Source of the DNA: Henckelia pumila
Lineage: Eukaryota; Streptophyta; Magnoliopsida; Lamiales; Gesneriaceae
Length of the DNA stretch: 64,000 bases
NCBI RefSeq assembly: GCF_033568475.1
Contig: NC_133121.1
Location: 5,332,001-5,396,000 of the forward strand
Direction of reading: 5' to 3'
Shown: piece after piece, positions 1-11,700 of the stretch
How the letters are laid out: every line of letters starts with the position of its first letter
Position numbering within the stretch: the first letter of the stretch is position 1
Notes under the pieces: model-generated
What the model saw: the letters and a program-made list of their open reading frames with translations, nothing else
The model's database searches: none
What the model was told of the DNA's origin: nothing
Position numbers and translations under genes: made by a program

Positions 1-2
1 AA

Positions 3-161
3 ACTCAACTAGTTCCAGAGGAAATTATTATGATGATTCACCCAAAGATTCCGGAGCCTAGTCTTGCCAGAGTTGAAGATGACTCGGATCCTCCCTTAGG
101 AGATTTACTGGGAGGTCTGGGTGATGAGGAGATGATCGAAGCTTTGCGTTCGAATTTTTAG
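3..161 (+). CDS. C-terminal tail of an opposite-strand ORF inside the Tat element
   Basis: The first 161 bases hold an open plus-strand frame of about 52 codons that ends in a stop and is rich in acidic residues (DDSDPPLGDLLGGLGDEEM). It begins outside the window. It lies between the end of pol and the off-window LTR, on the strand opposite to gag-pol. Tat elements are known to carry an additional antisense ORF (aORF) in this position, so I infer this is its tail. The part seen is too short to show a domain. It could instead be a chance frame. Confidence 0.45.
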   Translation, partial: TQLVPEEIIMMIHPKIPEPSLARVEDDSDPPLGDLLGGLGDEEMIEALRSNF

Positions 162-795
162 CTTATACAGCCAATAATGACGGTGTGTGTCGAAGCTATA
201 TGGAGACTAAACCGTGGAACAGTTTAGCTTTATTATTTCTTGCCACTTTCGGGCAAAATTTTTTTTTGTGACAGAGTCAAAGTCATAGACTTTTTTTTTT
301 GTTCTTTTTGAGTAAGTAAGTATTTGTCGATTATCATATCTCTTTTGCATTTTGAAGTTGCTATTGCATACTTGTTTGATGAATAAAATACTATCGCTTT
401 AACAATGGAGTACTTGGGAGGGGATCAATCTCCCAAGATTTTGTCTCATGGGGAATTCCTAAACCCACTTGGTGCGTGGTGAGGTATCCCGGGACTTATA
501 ATGTTATTATGTCGTCCTGACCTCTTACAGCGTCATAAGTTCAAATGTCCCAAGGGGCTGGCCAAGCCTCTTACTGTTGGGAATTTTTTATGATTGCTAG
601 GGTCTATGACGTTTATGTCGTAAGTAAGCGTTAGTATAGGAGAGGAGATATGATATGCTTTCGACAAAGTAATCTGTTTATATAAAAACAATAATCAAAT
701 TAGTTGAACAATGTATCACAAAATTGTAATATGAAAACATAAGGAAAATATGCTAAAAAAGATAAATTTAGCCTATTATTGACGAGAGTTGCAGT
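162..795. other. Non-coding part of the Tat element between pol and the antisense ORF tail
   Basis: No frame of note. This stretch separates the end of pol from the end of the opposite-strand ORF, so both transcripts would converge here. T-rich runs lie at about 249-300. It probably holds 3' ends for both strands, but no signal is distinct enough to mark. Confidence 0.4.
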
Positions 796-3700
796 TTATG
801 CATAAAACTTCTTCAGGTTGGCCACGTTCCAAGGCCTGGGAAGTATTCTTCCATCTGAATGTTTGAGGCGATATGTTCCCATCTTCACAATTTCAATTAC
901 TTTGTAGGGGCCTTCCCATTTCGGATCCAGCTTGCCCACAGACTTTAAGATGTCAGATTTTCTCAATACAAGATCTCCTACTTGGAAAGATCTTGGTTTG
1001 ACTCTGTCATTGTATGCTTTAGTCATACAAGCTCGATATCTCTCGGCTCGTGTTGAAGCTCCATCTCTCAGTTCATCCACCAAGTCCAATGAAATTCGGA
1101 GGGCTTGGTCATTCCCAGATGGAGTGTACTGTTTCATTCGCCATGATTGCTCTCCGATTTCGGCAGGAGCCACAGCTTCCGCTCCGTAGGCCAAGTTGAA
1201 AGGAGATTCTCCAGTTGAAGAGCGTGGAGTGGTTCGATATGCACATAGAACACTTGGCAACTCATCCACCCATTTTCCTTTGGCATTGCCTAGGCGTGTT
1301 TTGAGGTGCTGTAGAATGGTTCGGTTGGTGACCTCGGTTTGCCCATTTGCTTGAGGATTCCCTACAGAAGTGAAGAACTGCCTGATAGAGATTCCTCTGC
1401 ACCAGTCTTTTATCTTCGCTCCAGAGAATTGAGTTCCATTATCTGAAACCAAGGTTTGAGGAATGCCAAATCTGCATATTATATTCTTCCATAAGAAATT
1501 GATTACATCTCTCTCGGATATTTTGGCCAATGGTTCAGCTTCGACCCATTTGGTGAAATAATCCACAGCTACTATCAGAAATTTTCTTTGTCCGGTAGCA
1601 GGAGGAAAAGGACCTACCAAATCCATTCCCCATTGAGCAAAAGGTAGAGGACTTTCCAGGGGCTGTAAGGTTGTAGCCGGCTGGTGATGGAAGTTAGCAT
1701 GCTCTTGACATGCATGACAATGTTTTGCTAACTCCATAGCATCTTGCTTCATCGTTGGCCAAAAGTACCCTTGGCGCAATGCTTTCCCCGCGAGAGCTCT
1801 GCCAGCTAAATGATTTCCACATATTCCTTCATGAATTTCACGGAGCACATAGTTTCCCTTAGCTGGCGTTAGACACTTTAGGTAAGGTGAAGAGAAACCT
1901 CTTTTGTACAGTTCTCCGTCAATGATCGTGAACCGAGCAGCTCTCACTCTAAGTTTTCGAGCTTCGACTTGGTTAGCAGGTAGTTTCTCTTGCTTTAAAT
2001 AGTCGATTATTTCATCTTTCCAACTAGGCTCTTTGCTGTCAGCACAGAAGACTGTAACATCACTTCCATCAGTTTCTTCCTTGCCATAAGTTAGGAATGT
2101 AATTTTCCTATTATCAATGTTGGCCAAGGAGCTTGCTAACTTGGCAAGGCGGTCTGCTGACTCATTTTTCCCTCTAGGTATCTGCTTTATATCATAGCTG
2201 TCTAAACGCGAGAGAAGCTCGTTTACTTGAGTGAGGTATGCAAACATTTTATCTTCCTTTGCTTCATAATTTCCATTAACTTGACTGACGATAAGTTGGG
2301 AGTCACTGTGTATCGTCAGTCTTCTTGCTCCGACTGACAGGGCCAATTTAATTCCCATGATGAAAGCTTCATATTCTGCCTCATTATTCGTTGCAGGGAA
2401 TAGAAATTTGACGGCATATTGAAATTTATCTCCCTGTGGGCTCTCCACAACTATACCTGCACCGCTTCCCGTAGAGGTTGATGACCCGTCGACATAAACC
2501 ATCCATGTTTGGGTGGAACTCTCTTCTTGAGTTACTGTCATTTCTACTAGAAAATCAGCCAGAATTTGTGCTTTAATTGCTGGACGCGGGCGATATTCAA
2601 TTCCATATTGGCTCAGTTCAACAGCCCACTTAACCATTCTTCCTGATGCTTCAGGACTCGAGATAATTTGTTTGAGAGGATGATTGGTGAGTACAATTAT
2701 TGGATGAGAGTGAAAGTAAGGACGTAATTTTCTCGCTGCAATTACCAAAGCCAGTGCCAGTTTTTCGATCTTTGTATATCTTAATTCTGCTCCGTGTAAA
2801 GTTCGACTGATATAATAAACTGGTTTGTGCTCACGTCCTACTTCAGAGACCAATACTGCACTTACCGCCTCCGCAGATATTGCCAGATAAATTAACAGGG
2901 TGTCACCTTCGTTTGGTTTCACCAACAACGGCGGAGAGGTCAGATGCACTTTCAACTCGTCAAATGCTTGCTGACACTCTTCTGTCCATTGAAAACCTTT
3001 CCCACTCCTCAACATTTTGAAAAATGGTAAACCCTTGTCTGCAGATCTTGAGATAAATCGGTTGAGGGCGGCCAAACGTCCTGTCAATTCTTGGATGCCT
3101 TTTACACTCTTCGGAGGATTCATGTTTAAAATAGCTTTGATTTTTTCAGGGTTGGCCTCTATTCCTCGTTCTGACACCATATAACCGAGAAATTTGCCTC
3201 CTCGTACACCAAAAGTGCATTTATCCGGATTAAGTTTCATCCTGTATTTTCTGAGTATACTGAAACATTCCTCAAGATCTTCCAAATGATTAGATGCTTG
3301 AATACTTTTGACGAGCATGTCATCTATATAAACTTCCATGTTATGCCCGATCAATTGTTCGAACATGCTATTTACCAAACGCTGATAGGTAGCTCCAGCA
3401 TTTTTCAGACCAAACGGCATTACATCATAACAATAAATTCCTCGATCAGTGATGAAACTTGCTTTTTCTCGGTCTTCTGGCGCTAGGCCGATCTGATTGT
3501 ATCCTTGATATGCATCAAGAAAAGTGAGCAGCTCGCATCCTGCTGTCGAATCGACTAACAAGTCAATTCGAGGGAGTGGAAACGGATCTTTGGGGCATGC
3601 TTTGTTGAGATCAGTGAAATCTATACACAAACGCCACTTTCCTCCAGGTTTTGGTACTAAAACCACATTTGCAAGCCAATCTGGGTATGAAACTGGCCTG

Positions 3701-5052
3701 ATGTACTTTGCCACTAAGAGTTTCTCCACTTCCGCGGCTATATGCCGATTTTTCTCTGGACCAAATGCTCTTTTCTTTTGCTTCACCGGTCTCATTTTCG
3801 GATCAACACGGAGGTGATGAAGCGCATATTCATGAGGTATTCCTGGCAGATGCTCATCACCCCAAGCAAACACGTCCAGATTGCGACCAAGAAAATTTTT
3901 CAACTTCTCTTCCAGCTCAGGAGGTAATTCGGTCCCAATCTTTAGGGTTTTCTTGGGATCAGTTGGAATGATTGCCACATGTTTCAGAGTTTCAGTTGCT
4001 GTTATTCTCTCTTTGCTCTCAGCTTCTTCATCCACCAAATGAATTCCGTTTTCACGCAAAAGCTTTCCGGGTTTTGGTGGTTTTTCCTCGCTAGAGACTT
4101 GTCTTTTCCGATTTTCTGACGAACCCCGCAGAGTCACTACATGACACTCTCTAGCTAGACGATGATCACCAAGGGCTTCTCCTACTCCTCCTGGAGTCGG
4201 AAACTTCAGCTTCATATGATATGTCGATCCGATGGCTTGGAATATATTGAGACTTGGTCGTCCCAATATCACATTGTACGCAGATGAAGCTTTTACCACA
4301 AGGAATTTCACCATTTTAGTAGACCGCTTGGGGTAAGAACCCAAGGATAGAGGAAGCGTTACCTCTCCCAAAGCTTCAACTATTTCTCCGGAAAATCCGA
4401 CTAGTGGAGTGTTGACTGGAGTTAACTGTGCATTACTAATACCCAACTTTACGAATGCATTATGAAAAATTATGTCGGCCGAACTTCCTGAATCCACTAG
4501 AATTTTCTTTACCCAAAAATTGGAGATTGTGGCTGAGATGATTAAAGCATCATTATGGGTACCCCGAGGGTTCTCCAGATCTTTGTCACTGAATGATAAT
4601 CCATCTTGAATGGTTCCAACTTCACATATTGACAAGGATGTGGGGCTGGATAAATTGTTGGTTCCTTTTGCTGCTCGCAGAAGAGCTTTTCTTGCATTGT
4701 TCGAGTCGCCACAAGCAGGCCCCCCAGTGATTACGGCGATTACCCCTCCCGAGGGCAAATTTTCATCCGCTCGTTCATGCTGTTTCCCAGTTTCGTCATG
4801 GCGCTTTTGATAGTCATGTTTTGGTTGTTCGTCCCGACGCCTGTCGTCTCGTTTTTCACCGCGGGACTTGTCCACGAAATTCCCCAAATGTCCGCGCTTT
4901 ATGAGTTTTTCAATTTCTGCTCGCAAACTGAAGCAATCTTCTGTAGTATGGCCTTTATCTTTATGAAAATGACAATACTTTTCCGAACGTAGGCGCTTTG
5001 GGTTATTCTGCATTGGGCGAGGGGGACGTAACAATCCTTGTTTTTCAGCCAC
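796..5052 (-). CDS. Tat-lineage pol polyprotein (PR-RT-RNaseH-aRNaseH-INT)
   Basis: A frame of about 1,418 codons. A CCHC zinc knuckle (about residues 25-41), usually the end of gag, comes first. An aspartic protease follows (VDSGSSADIIF near 186). The reverse transcriptase carries YIDDMLVKS near 575. A gypsy-type RNase H spans about 720-860. An archaeal-like RNase H begins WMVYVDGSS (about 870-1000). The integrase has an HHCC finger and a DDE core with SDNGTQF near 1200. Order and the double RNase H place it in Tat. It overlaps the gag frame by a few bases. It would act in a cytoplasmic virus-like particle and then in nuclear integration. Treated as a fossil. Confidence 0.93.
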   Translation of the reverse strand: MAEKQGLLRPPRPMQNNPKRLRSEKYCHFHKDKGHTTEDCFSLRAEIEKLIKRGHLGNFVDKSRGEKRDDRRRDEQPKHDYQKRHDETGKQHERADENLPSGGVIAVITGGPACGDSNNARKALLRAAKGTNNLSSPTSLSICEVGTIQDGLSFSDKDLENPRGTHNDALIISATISNFWVKKILVDSGSSADIIFHNAFVKLGISNAQLTPVNTPLVGFSGEIVEALGEVTLPLSLGSYPKRSTKMVKFLVVKASSAYNVILGRPSLNIFQAIGSTYHMKLKFPTPGGVGEALGDHRLARECHVVTLRGSSENRKRQVSSEEKPPKPGKLLRENGIHLVDEEAESKERITATETLKHVAIIPTDPKKTLKIGTELPPELEEKLKNFLGRNLDVFAWGDEHLPGIPHEYALHHLRVDPKMRPVKQKKRAFGPEKNRHIAAEVEKLLVAKYIRPVSYPDWLANVVLVPKPGGKWRLCIDFTDLNKACPKDPFPLPRIDLLVDSTAGCELLTFLDAYQGYNQIGLAPEDREKASFITDRGIYCYDVMPFGLKNAGATYQRLVNSMFEQLIGHNMEVYIDDMLVKSIQASNHLEDLEECFSILRKYRMKLNPDKCTFGVRGGKFLGYMVSERGIEANPEKIKAILNMNPPKSVKGIQELTGRLAALNRFISRSADKGLPFFKMLRSGKGFQWTEECQQAFDELKVHLTSPPLLVKPNEGDTLLIYLAISAEAVSAVLVSEVGREHKPVYYISRTLHGAELRYTKIEKLALALVIAARKLRPYFHSHPIIVLTNHPLKQIISSPEASGRMVKWAVELSQYGIEYRPRPAIKAQILADFLVEMTVTQEESSTQTWMVYVDGSSTSTGSGAGIVVESPQGDKFQYAVKFLFPATNNEAEYEAFIMGIKLALSVGARRLTIHSDSQLIVSQVNGNYEAKEDKMFAYLTQVNELLSRLDSYDIKQIPRGKNESADRLAKLASSLANIDNRKITFLTYGKEETDGSDVTVFCADSKEPSWKDEIIDYLKQEKLPANQVEARKLRVRAARFTIIDGELYKRGFSSPYLKCLTPAKGNYVLREIHEGICGNHLAGRALAGKALRQGYFWPTMKQDAMELAKHCHACQEHANFHHQPATTLQPLESPLPFAQWGMDLVGPFPPATGQRKFLIVAVDYFTKWVEAEPLAKISERDVINFLWKNIICRFGIPQTLVSDNGTQFSGAKIKDWCRGISIRQFFTSVGNPQANGQTEVTNRTILQHLKTRLGNAKGKWVDELPSVLCAYRTTPRSSTGESPFNLAYGAEAVAPAEIGEQSWRMKQYTPSGNDQALRISLDLVDELRDGASTRAERYRACMTKAYNDRVKPRSFQVGDLVLRKSDILKSVGKLDPKWEGPYKVIEIVKMGTYRLKHSDGRILPRPWNVANLKKFYA

Positions 5053-6073
5053 TACCAGTATATCGGTCAGACGTGCATTGAGGGGTGTATTCTGGTTTAT
5101 CTTCTTCTCTCTTTCTTTTATTCAGGTAGTGTGGTTCAATAGATTCCTCAACCCGAATGTATTTCTCAGCTCTTTCCAGTAATTCCTCTAGGTTTTTGGG
5201 CGGCCTTCCCGCTATTGATTCCTTGAACTTCCGATGACGCAAGTTTTGCTGCATTATTCCGGCTAACAAATCATGGTTCACATGTAAGACTTCGTGCACC
5301 GCATGAGTAAATCGCCGAACATAGTCCCTCAGACATTCTCCTTCTTTTTGAATGACTGTGAACAAATATGCTGTTGTTTTTGGGTATTTTTTGTTAATTG
5401 AGAATTGCTGGATGAAGCAGTCAGTAAGTTGCTCCAAATTGGCAATAGATCCGGAGGGTAACTTGTTGAACCATGTGAGCGCTCTTCCTGATAATGTTGT
5501 TCGGAAAATTTTGCAGTATGCAGCATCTGTGATATCATACAAATCCGCTTTCGCGTAGAATTTGTCAATATGGTCTTGGGGGTCACTCGTTCCATCGAAC
5601 TCAGGTAAGCTGGGGATTTTGACTCCCTTTGGTAATGCTTCAGATAATATGTCATCAGTGAAGGGGCTTCGGCGTGACGGTAAAATTGCGGAAATATTCT
5701 CTCCAGTTACATGTGTGCGAGATCCATCCTTCCGAGCTGGATTAGTGATCTTGTTTTCGCCAGAAATGTCATGAACTGTGTGAACACTTGCTTCACCGTC
5801 TTTCTGAGTAGTATTTTTCTTGGTCCCCCCTTGATCTTTATCATTCACTTTAGATTTATCTTTATTTGGGTCTCCGTTATTAGGGTCAAGAGATGACGAG
5901 CCTTCAGTCTGAGCCTTTTTCTTGCTGCTTTTGCGCTTGCGAGTTTCTAGGTACTGAGCAACTGCATCTTTTGCTGCGAGTGCGGCTGTGTTTTCCATTA
6001 GCGCGGTCAAGTCTTCACGGGTGAGAGTAATACTCTGCGGTGCGTTTCCATTGTTAATATTTCCTTGAGACAT
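5045..6073 (-). CDS. Tat-lineage gag
   Basis: Capsid-type gag, followed directly by the pol frame. The chosen start is the ATG at 6073 (MSQGNINNGNAP). The open frame runs further upstream, but that part lies over the primer site and LTR and is unlikely to be coding. The N-terminal part is low-complexity, with a basic stretch (RKRKSSKKK). The C-terminal half carries the retrotransposon gag domain (from about FDGTSDPQDHIDKFYAKADL through WFNKLPSGSI and FIQQFS to the RGAEKY-like end), a familiar signature in plant gypsy elements. Confidence 0.88.
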   Translation of the reverse strand: MSQGNINNGNAPQSITLTREDLTALMENTAALAAKDAVAQYLETRKRKSSKKKAQTEGSSSLDPNNGDPNKDKSKVNDKDQGGTKKNTTQKDGEASVHTVHDISGENKITNPARKDGSRTHVTGENISAILPSRRSPFTDDILSEALPKGVKIPSLPEFDGTSDPQDHIDKFYAKADLYDITDAAYCKIFRTTLSGRALTWFNKLPSGSIANLEQLTDCFIQQFSINKKYPKTTAYLFTVIQKEGECLRDYVRRFTHAVHEVLHVNHDLLAGIMQQNLRHRKFKESIAGRPPKNLEELLERAEKYIRVEESIEPHYLNKRKREEDKPEYTPQCTSDRYTGSG

Positions 6074-6113
6074 TTTTGAAGTAATATGTGTTCTCAATGA
6101 CGTAATGAACAGT

Positions 6114-6131
6114 TTCCCACAGACGGCGCCA
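6114..6131 (-). other. Primer-binding site of the Tat element
   Basis: On the minus strand this reads TGGCGCCGTCTGTGGGAA, three bases inside the LTR end. TGGCGCC followed by this type of sequence is a primer site seen in many plant gypsy elements. It fixes the inner LTR border and the direction of the element. Confidence 0.8.
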
Positions 6132-6134
6132 AGC

Positions 6135-6569
6135 TGATGTAGCCAAAAATCACTTGTATAGGACACGATGCTTCCGCAAAGTCCGGAGTATCAGTAAGTC
6201 CTGGTATGTTCCCGGAGGAGATCTTCAGTGGGTTGTTCCTACGTCACAAAACAAAGTCAGAGGAGCCGGGAGGGTTCCCGGCGAAGGCACTCCGACGCTC
6301 AAGTCAGTTATTACTCAAGGAATAATAATCGAGAGTAGAGCGATATATTGCTTAAGAAAGTGTGTACCTTAATAATGAGGTGACTTGAGCTATTTATAGA
6401 TATTCGGAGAGCCTTATGGGCTTGAGCCTCTTATGGGCTTTTGTAGAATTCAGGGCCTGCTTGAATTAAATATATATAATATTTAAATAAGCTTGGGCCT
6501 TAAAAATATTCGGAGTGGACTTTAATGATTGGGCTTAGGCCCAGTTGAATTTTTAGGTGTAACCTATCA
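6135..6569 (-). repeat. 5' LTR of the Tat element (right-hand LTR)
   Basis: About 435 bp lying immediately outside the primer-binding site. On the element's own strand it starts TGAT and ends ATCA, a short terminal inverted repeat of the usual TG...CA kind. It contains a TATA box (6390-6398). The outer edge is inferred from the TGAT/ATCA pair, because the second LTR is not in the window for comparison. Bases 6570-6574 would then be one copy of the target duplication. Confidence 0.7.
6390..6398 (-). promoter_or_regulatory. TATA box in the LTR
   Basis: TATAAATAG on the minus strand, inside the 5' LTR and oriented toward gag. It probably sets the element's transcript start some 30 bp downstream. 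Confidence 0.6.
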
Positions 6570-8714
6570 GGCATATACTATTTTTTTTCGGTACGATATA
6601 GGCGGTATGACGACATTTCAGTATTTTTCCCTAGCCCTAATGATGAATCTCTAAATTTTTATGTTTTATGTGATATCTTACATGAATTCTATATTTTATA
6701 GATAAATAATAAATATTTGCATGTGTAATTAACAAGACCATTAGATGCAAAACTCGTCAACGAAAATAATTTAGAATTAATCTTGTTCATGGCAGTCTCA
6801 TTCAAAAAAAGAAAAGAAAAAAGAAAAATAATTTTTCTTCCGTCGTGAACATACGTCTGAAATAAGTTCAAGTTCGTCTCAAATTTGATGATTTTAAATA
6901 TGGATCAATTCAACGTAAAACCTAATGTCAAAACGTTAATCCAACTAAATTCTAAAGATTAATTAATCGCATTAATTACCATCAATGTTAGATTCTACAT
7001 TTCCAAGTACAATTGAGCCAATCCGTCATTTAACGTAAAACCTAATGCAAACATATATTTATACCTAAATAATAAATAATTTTATTTTATAACCTCTAAA
7101 AAATTCAGATAAGAGCGATAATTATCATGTTTAACTAGCAATTGAAACATGCCGATTTTAAATATAAATCTAATAGATTTGATTAGCATTTTTTGTTTAT
7201 TTCTACTGCTTTAACTTTCAATTTTAATAAAACGACAAATGTTCGATATGAATTCTTCGAACATTCATGTAATGACTAAAATCTGAAATCATCAGAACGT
7301 ATGCACCAACTTATTCGTATGACATAAACCAAATTGAGAGTCTATTTGGACCGATGATAAATGCTAGCTGGGCTTCCATAATAAGAACCCATATGGACTG
7401 TTGGGCTTCAGTTAGTGAACATTGAAATTGAATAATAATTAAAATATAATATACTGTTCTTAATTTTTTTAAATTTTGTTTCCTAAAAAAACAATTTTTT
7501 TTTATATTTTGAGAACATCAATAGAATAAAATTTATAATTTTTAAAAAAAAATTAATTGCACGTTATGTGCAATTGTTGTGAAATTTTTTAGTTGTTTTG
7601 CGTGATTATCCTAGCCCAAAAATCTTAACTTTAGAATCATGGTGAACTAATACATTGATTCTGAAAATTTGGGAAAATCAAGAATATAGAGTAATATAAG
7701 TAAATTTTTTGTTTAAATTCAATATTTATCTGTCTTACTTCTTAGTATATTATAAAGCCTACATCCGTTAATGAAACTGTTCTATATATTAAAGTGTGTG
7801 ACCTAAAATGCCCATAATTTCACTAATTAAATTTTTTATTAAAAAAACCTATACGAAAAAGGGTAAAAAAAAATCATACTATACTACTACTACCCACTTT
7901 CTCAACCTATTGTTCACACGTTTTTATAATTTAATTTAATTTTATTAATTTTATTAATCTCTATCATTGTAATATTTGATTTTGCTCTCTCTCATAAAAT
8001 ACCTATTTACCACAGCCAAAAAAGCACCAAAAAAAAACACACACACTAAACAAAACAAAAAATGGTTGAGTTGAATTTAGTTAAATAGCCCTTCTGTTAT
8101 TAACTTATGGGAGATTTGTTTTTTGGTTTCGTATGTTCGTTATTTTGCGTTTTCGATCATCTATCTTGTCAGATTTTAATTTTGGTCCACCATATTTGTT
8201 TCTTTTAATTTCAATTGAAGTCATTTTTTCGATATGGTACCAATGTAGTGTTAATATAGAGCAAATGTATATAGTGACACATCAATATTTTCGATAAAAA
8301 AAAATTGTAAAAAATAAAATAAAATATGTACGACTAAAACAGAAATCTAATAATAGCGAGAACACAATTACAATGTGACAAGATTATGGGACCAACATTA
8401 CGATTTTCTCGATTTATTGTTTTCATATTAAAATTAAATTAAATTAAATTTAAAATTAAAATCAAATTAAAAGGGTGGAAGTGAATTTAATAATAACTCT
8501 TGAAAAAATGGAGCCGCGTCATTGTAATTATTTCACCTTCGAAGAACTTGACTGTTCATCTTCTTCGCTATCTCAACCTTTAGAAATCCGCCCATCTCCC
8601 GCTAGCGTAAAAGTATTACAGAATCAGTGATTTTTTTTTAAAATCAATATCAATATTTGTTAATCTCGGCCAGTTTATTTGCTTATTTCCCTGATTCGTT
8701 GGGTTTCCGAAGAC
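6570..8714. other. AT-rich spacer and promoter region of the nucleotidyltransferase gene
   Basis: No gene seen. About 8105-8420 holds words (such as a 'ttttggtcc' motif, a TGACACATCA motif and terminal CGATTTTC-like segments) resembling the foldback repeat at 33426-33750, so a decayed relative may lie there. The last 200 bases or so are less AT-rich and should include the 5' UTR and promoter of the gene starting at 8715. I see no clear TATA box. Confidence 0.4.
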
Positions 8715-11700
8715 ATGGCGCTTCGCGCTAAAGGTGACATTTTTATGATTTTGCAAACAATTTTTCATGCATGTGTGGTGTATATAGTTTTATTTTGCTG
8801 ATAAATTTTCGTAATTTTCTCGCGCCGTTGCTAGAACTCGTGGGGTTTGGATTATAGTTGTTATGGATGGAATTGTATAATGATGTGAATGGTTGTGATT
8901 GGAGAAGTTGATGGGAATTTTTAGTTATATTTTTATGCAAATGCGGGTTTTTGATTTTTTTTTTAATTGCGATAGTGATGTATCCAAGTTCTGCAGGTAG
9001 CCTATTTATGGAGTGTAATTCATCACAATGTAGCAGTCATATGTGTTTTGAAAGTTTCTTTTTTTGTTGGCATTCCATTTTCGGATAGCATTTGTTTATA
9101 TTTTCTTTGATAGCTTTGAGTATAAAGAATGAACAATGGGATACTCTGTCAGAGTTGACTAGATTGAAACTAGTAGAAAAGAAAGCTGTGTGCAAAAGAA
9201 GAAAAGTTGTTTGGTCGACCAAGTGCCGGGCTGAGAAAGACCGAGCATAAACGAAGAATTTTAAGAAATTCAGTTGTGTGATTCTCGGCTTAGAGTCGCC
9301 GAGTGAAAAGATGGATTTATTTGCTTATACCACTCTCTTATTTGTTTGTTTAAGTCGTAGTTTTCTTTTAAGGATTTCAAAAACTGTAGAAGACCCGAAA
9401 AATTCAGACATGATTAACACTTGCAATATATTGTCATATTTGCTATCAACTTGTGACTAATAGCGAGATCAACTAGCATCACGAGTTTCATTTTCGGTCA
9501 GACGCATGCACTTGCTTATCTCACCAGCCTAGCGGTTACGACAGCTATCAATCTTCAATTGCAAAAATTTTCTTACAACCGACATTTAAATTGTTGATCA
9601 CTCCCGAAATTAAATTATATATAATTTATATTTGGCTCCCCTCCCCTTCCTTTCCATTTTTCTTTCTTCTTCCCCTTTTCTGGTTTCTTGCCTGGTAAAT
9701 GTGGATGAGTAACATAATATTTTTTATGGACTTTTTGAAGAAGAAAGTCCAGTACCCACACAGCATAATATGGTTTGTTTCTTTACTTTTGTGATGTTTT
9801 GATTTCAGTTCTGCGGACGAAAGCAGAGAAGTTTGAAGCGAAACAGTTGGAGGCTCATAAAGTATCCAAGGAACACATGTCTGCTCTTGAATCACTGCTC
9901 CAAGATGTTTATGTCACTCGCCGTCCGAAAGCAAATGATTACAAAGTTCGAAGAGAGTTGATACATGTCTTTAATGAAATCGCCAAAGAAATTTATGGTA
10001 ATATCTGGCTCATTCAATTTCTAAAAGACGTTGTAATAATCAATGTGCTACTTGTTTAATACAGTTCAGACGTTGATGTGCTACTTGTTTAATACAATTT
10101 ACCTCGTGAACTATGGTTCAAACTTTTTCCTCTTAACCTCTTTTATCGGTCCTCCTTAATTGCTTACCTACTTGTTTGCACCATCATCCAATTATTGATA
10201 TTTCCTTTTTTACTTTTTCAGGAAATTCAAAAACGGCTCCTGTTGTGGTGGAATTTGGTTCTTTTGTAATGGATCTTTTCAGTGTAACAAGTGATCTTGA
10301 TCTTTCCGTAAATTTTAACACCAATGCAGATAATTTCCCTCGAGAGAAGAAGATTCAAACTCTCAGAAAGTTCGCTAAAAAGCTATATTCTTTGCAGAGT
10401 AAACATTATAAAGCTACACATTATTTCCAGGGTGTTATTTTGATGAGAATGAGTTTTTTCGTTCCAGGGCGTTACTTTTTACTAGTGTGCAAACACATTT
10501 TGTTTTTTGAATACCCCTTTTCTCTTTGCACTTTATGGTATAAAGCTATGCAATTGTTTAAAGGGCAGATGTCATTTATCTACATCGTGATTTATAGATA
10601 TCTTCATGTAAATTTTTGCATGCTTACGGCTTTCTGAATTCCCTCTTTGGCCACTGATTTACTTATCTTGTACTTTGTCGACTCTTCTAAATAAGCAAGC
10701 GATGGAAAACATTGGTCAGCTGAGTTTGTCAAGTAGCTGGTCAGAGCAAGATCTTAAGCTGTCATTGTGTTAGTTTTGTATTAGTGATTTTCTGTAAATC
10801 TGTTGTGTCACATCTTGAGCAAGAGTTGGATAGTTGTTGAAGTCGCCAAAGACTACAAAGAGTACATTCTGTCTACCTTCTATATTCTGCTTTAATCCTG
10901 TGACCAAAGATCTTAAGCTCTTTGGCCGGTGATTTTCTGCAAATTGCTGTTTTTCTCCCCATAACTTAAGAATTAAAGTTGGATATATCTCATGTATGAA
11001 TTCCTTTGTTTTAGGTAAAGGACATGTTTATGGGGTTTTTCCTATTACTACAGCCAAGGTGCCTATTGTGAAAGTTATTGATCGTGGAACTGGAGTTGAG
11101 TGTGATATATCAGTTGAAAATAGGGATGGGATTTCGAAATCCCAAATTATACATATTATCTCATCAATTGATGAAAGATTTCATAAGCTAAGCTTTTTGG
11201 TAAAGTTGCCCTTTTCATGTCTTATATATTATATATTTACAACATGCAACTTTTTTAACCAAAGATTTTAGAAAGGCTTGTCATCTTTAGATTCTCCCTG
11301 GCGATGGTTATTAACTTATCTCCATGCATGCACCATGTTCACTGAATTTCTACCTGGTTTCCTCGGTGTGATTGAGAAGATGACAGCTTTTAGTTCTTTT
11401 ACCTTTCAACTCCCAAATTTCACTCTGTCTCTTTGACTTTCCATTTCTGTTGTGTTTCTATCTCCTCATTCTGCCTCCTATGATGAGCATTGATGGCATA
11501 GGAAAATGAATAATACATTAAAAGTGATCAACAAAAGAATGGAAACTGAATTCAGTTTAAGATGACAATAGATCTAGCAAATTGTTTGCAAAAATTGAAG
11601 TAAAACAACCAGGAACCATTTAAGAAAATGGGATTTCTACAATTGCAACTAGGGATATCACCGGCCTCCTTTTTGAAGCCCAAGAAACTGATGTCTCTTT

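Larger units (their letters stand above)
1..6569 (-). mobile_element. Ty3/gypsy LTR retrotransposon, Tat lineage, cut by the window edge
   Basis: A retrotransposon lying on the minus strand. From its 5' end (right) it shows one LTR (6135-6569), a primer-binding site (6114-6131), gag (5045-6073) and pol (796-5052) in the order protease, reverse transcriptase, RNase H, second RNase H, integrase. The second, archaeal-type RNase H ahead of the integrase is the known hallmark of the Tat lineage (Retand/Ogre relatives). The left part, with the other LTR and the second target-site copy, lies outside the window. The visible coding part looks nearly whole, with at most about one interruption, so I infer a fairly recent insertion. 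An LTR-LTR age cannot be estimated from one LTR. Confidence 0.93.

Noticed and set aside
3286-4992. Plus-strand frames opposite pol
   Set aside because: Mirror frames of the pol coding strand; no domain or start context.
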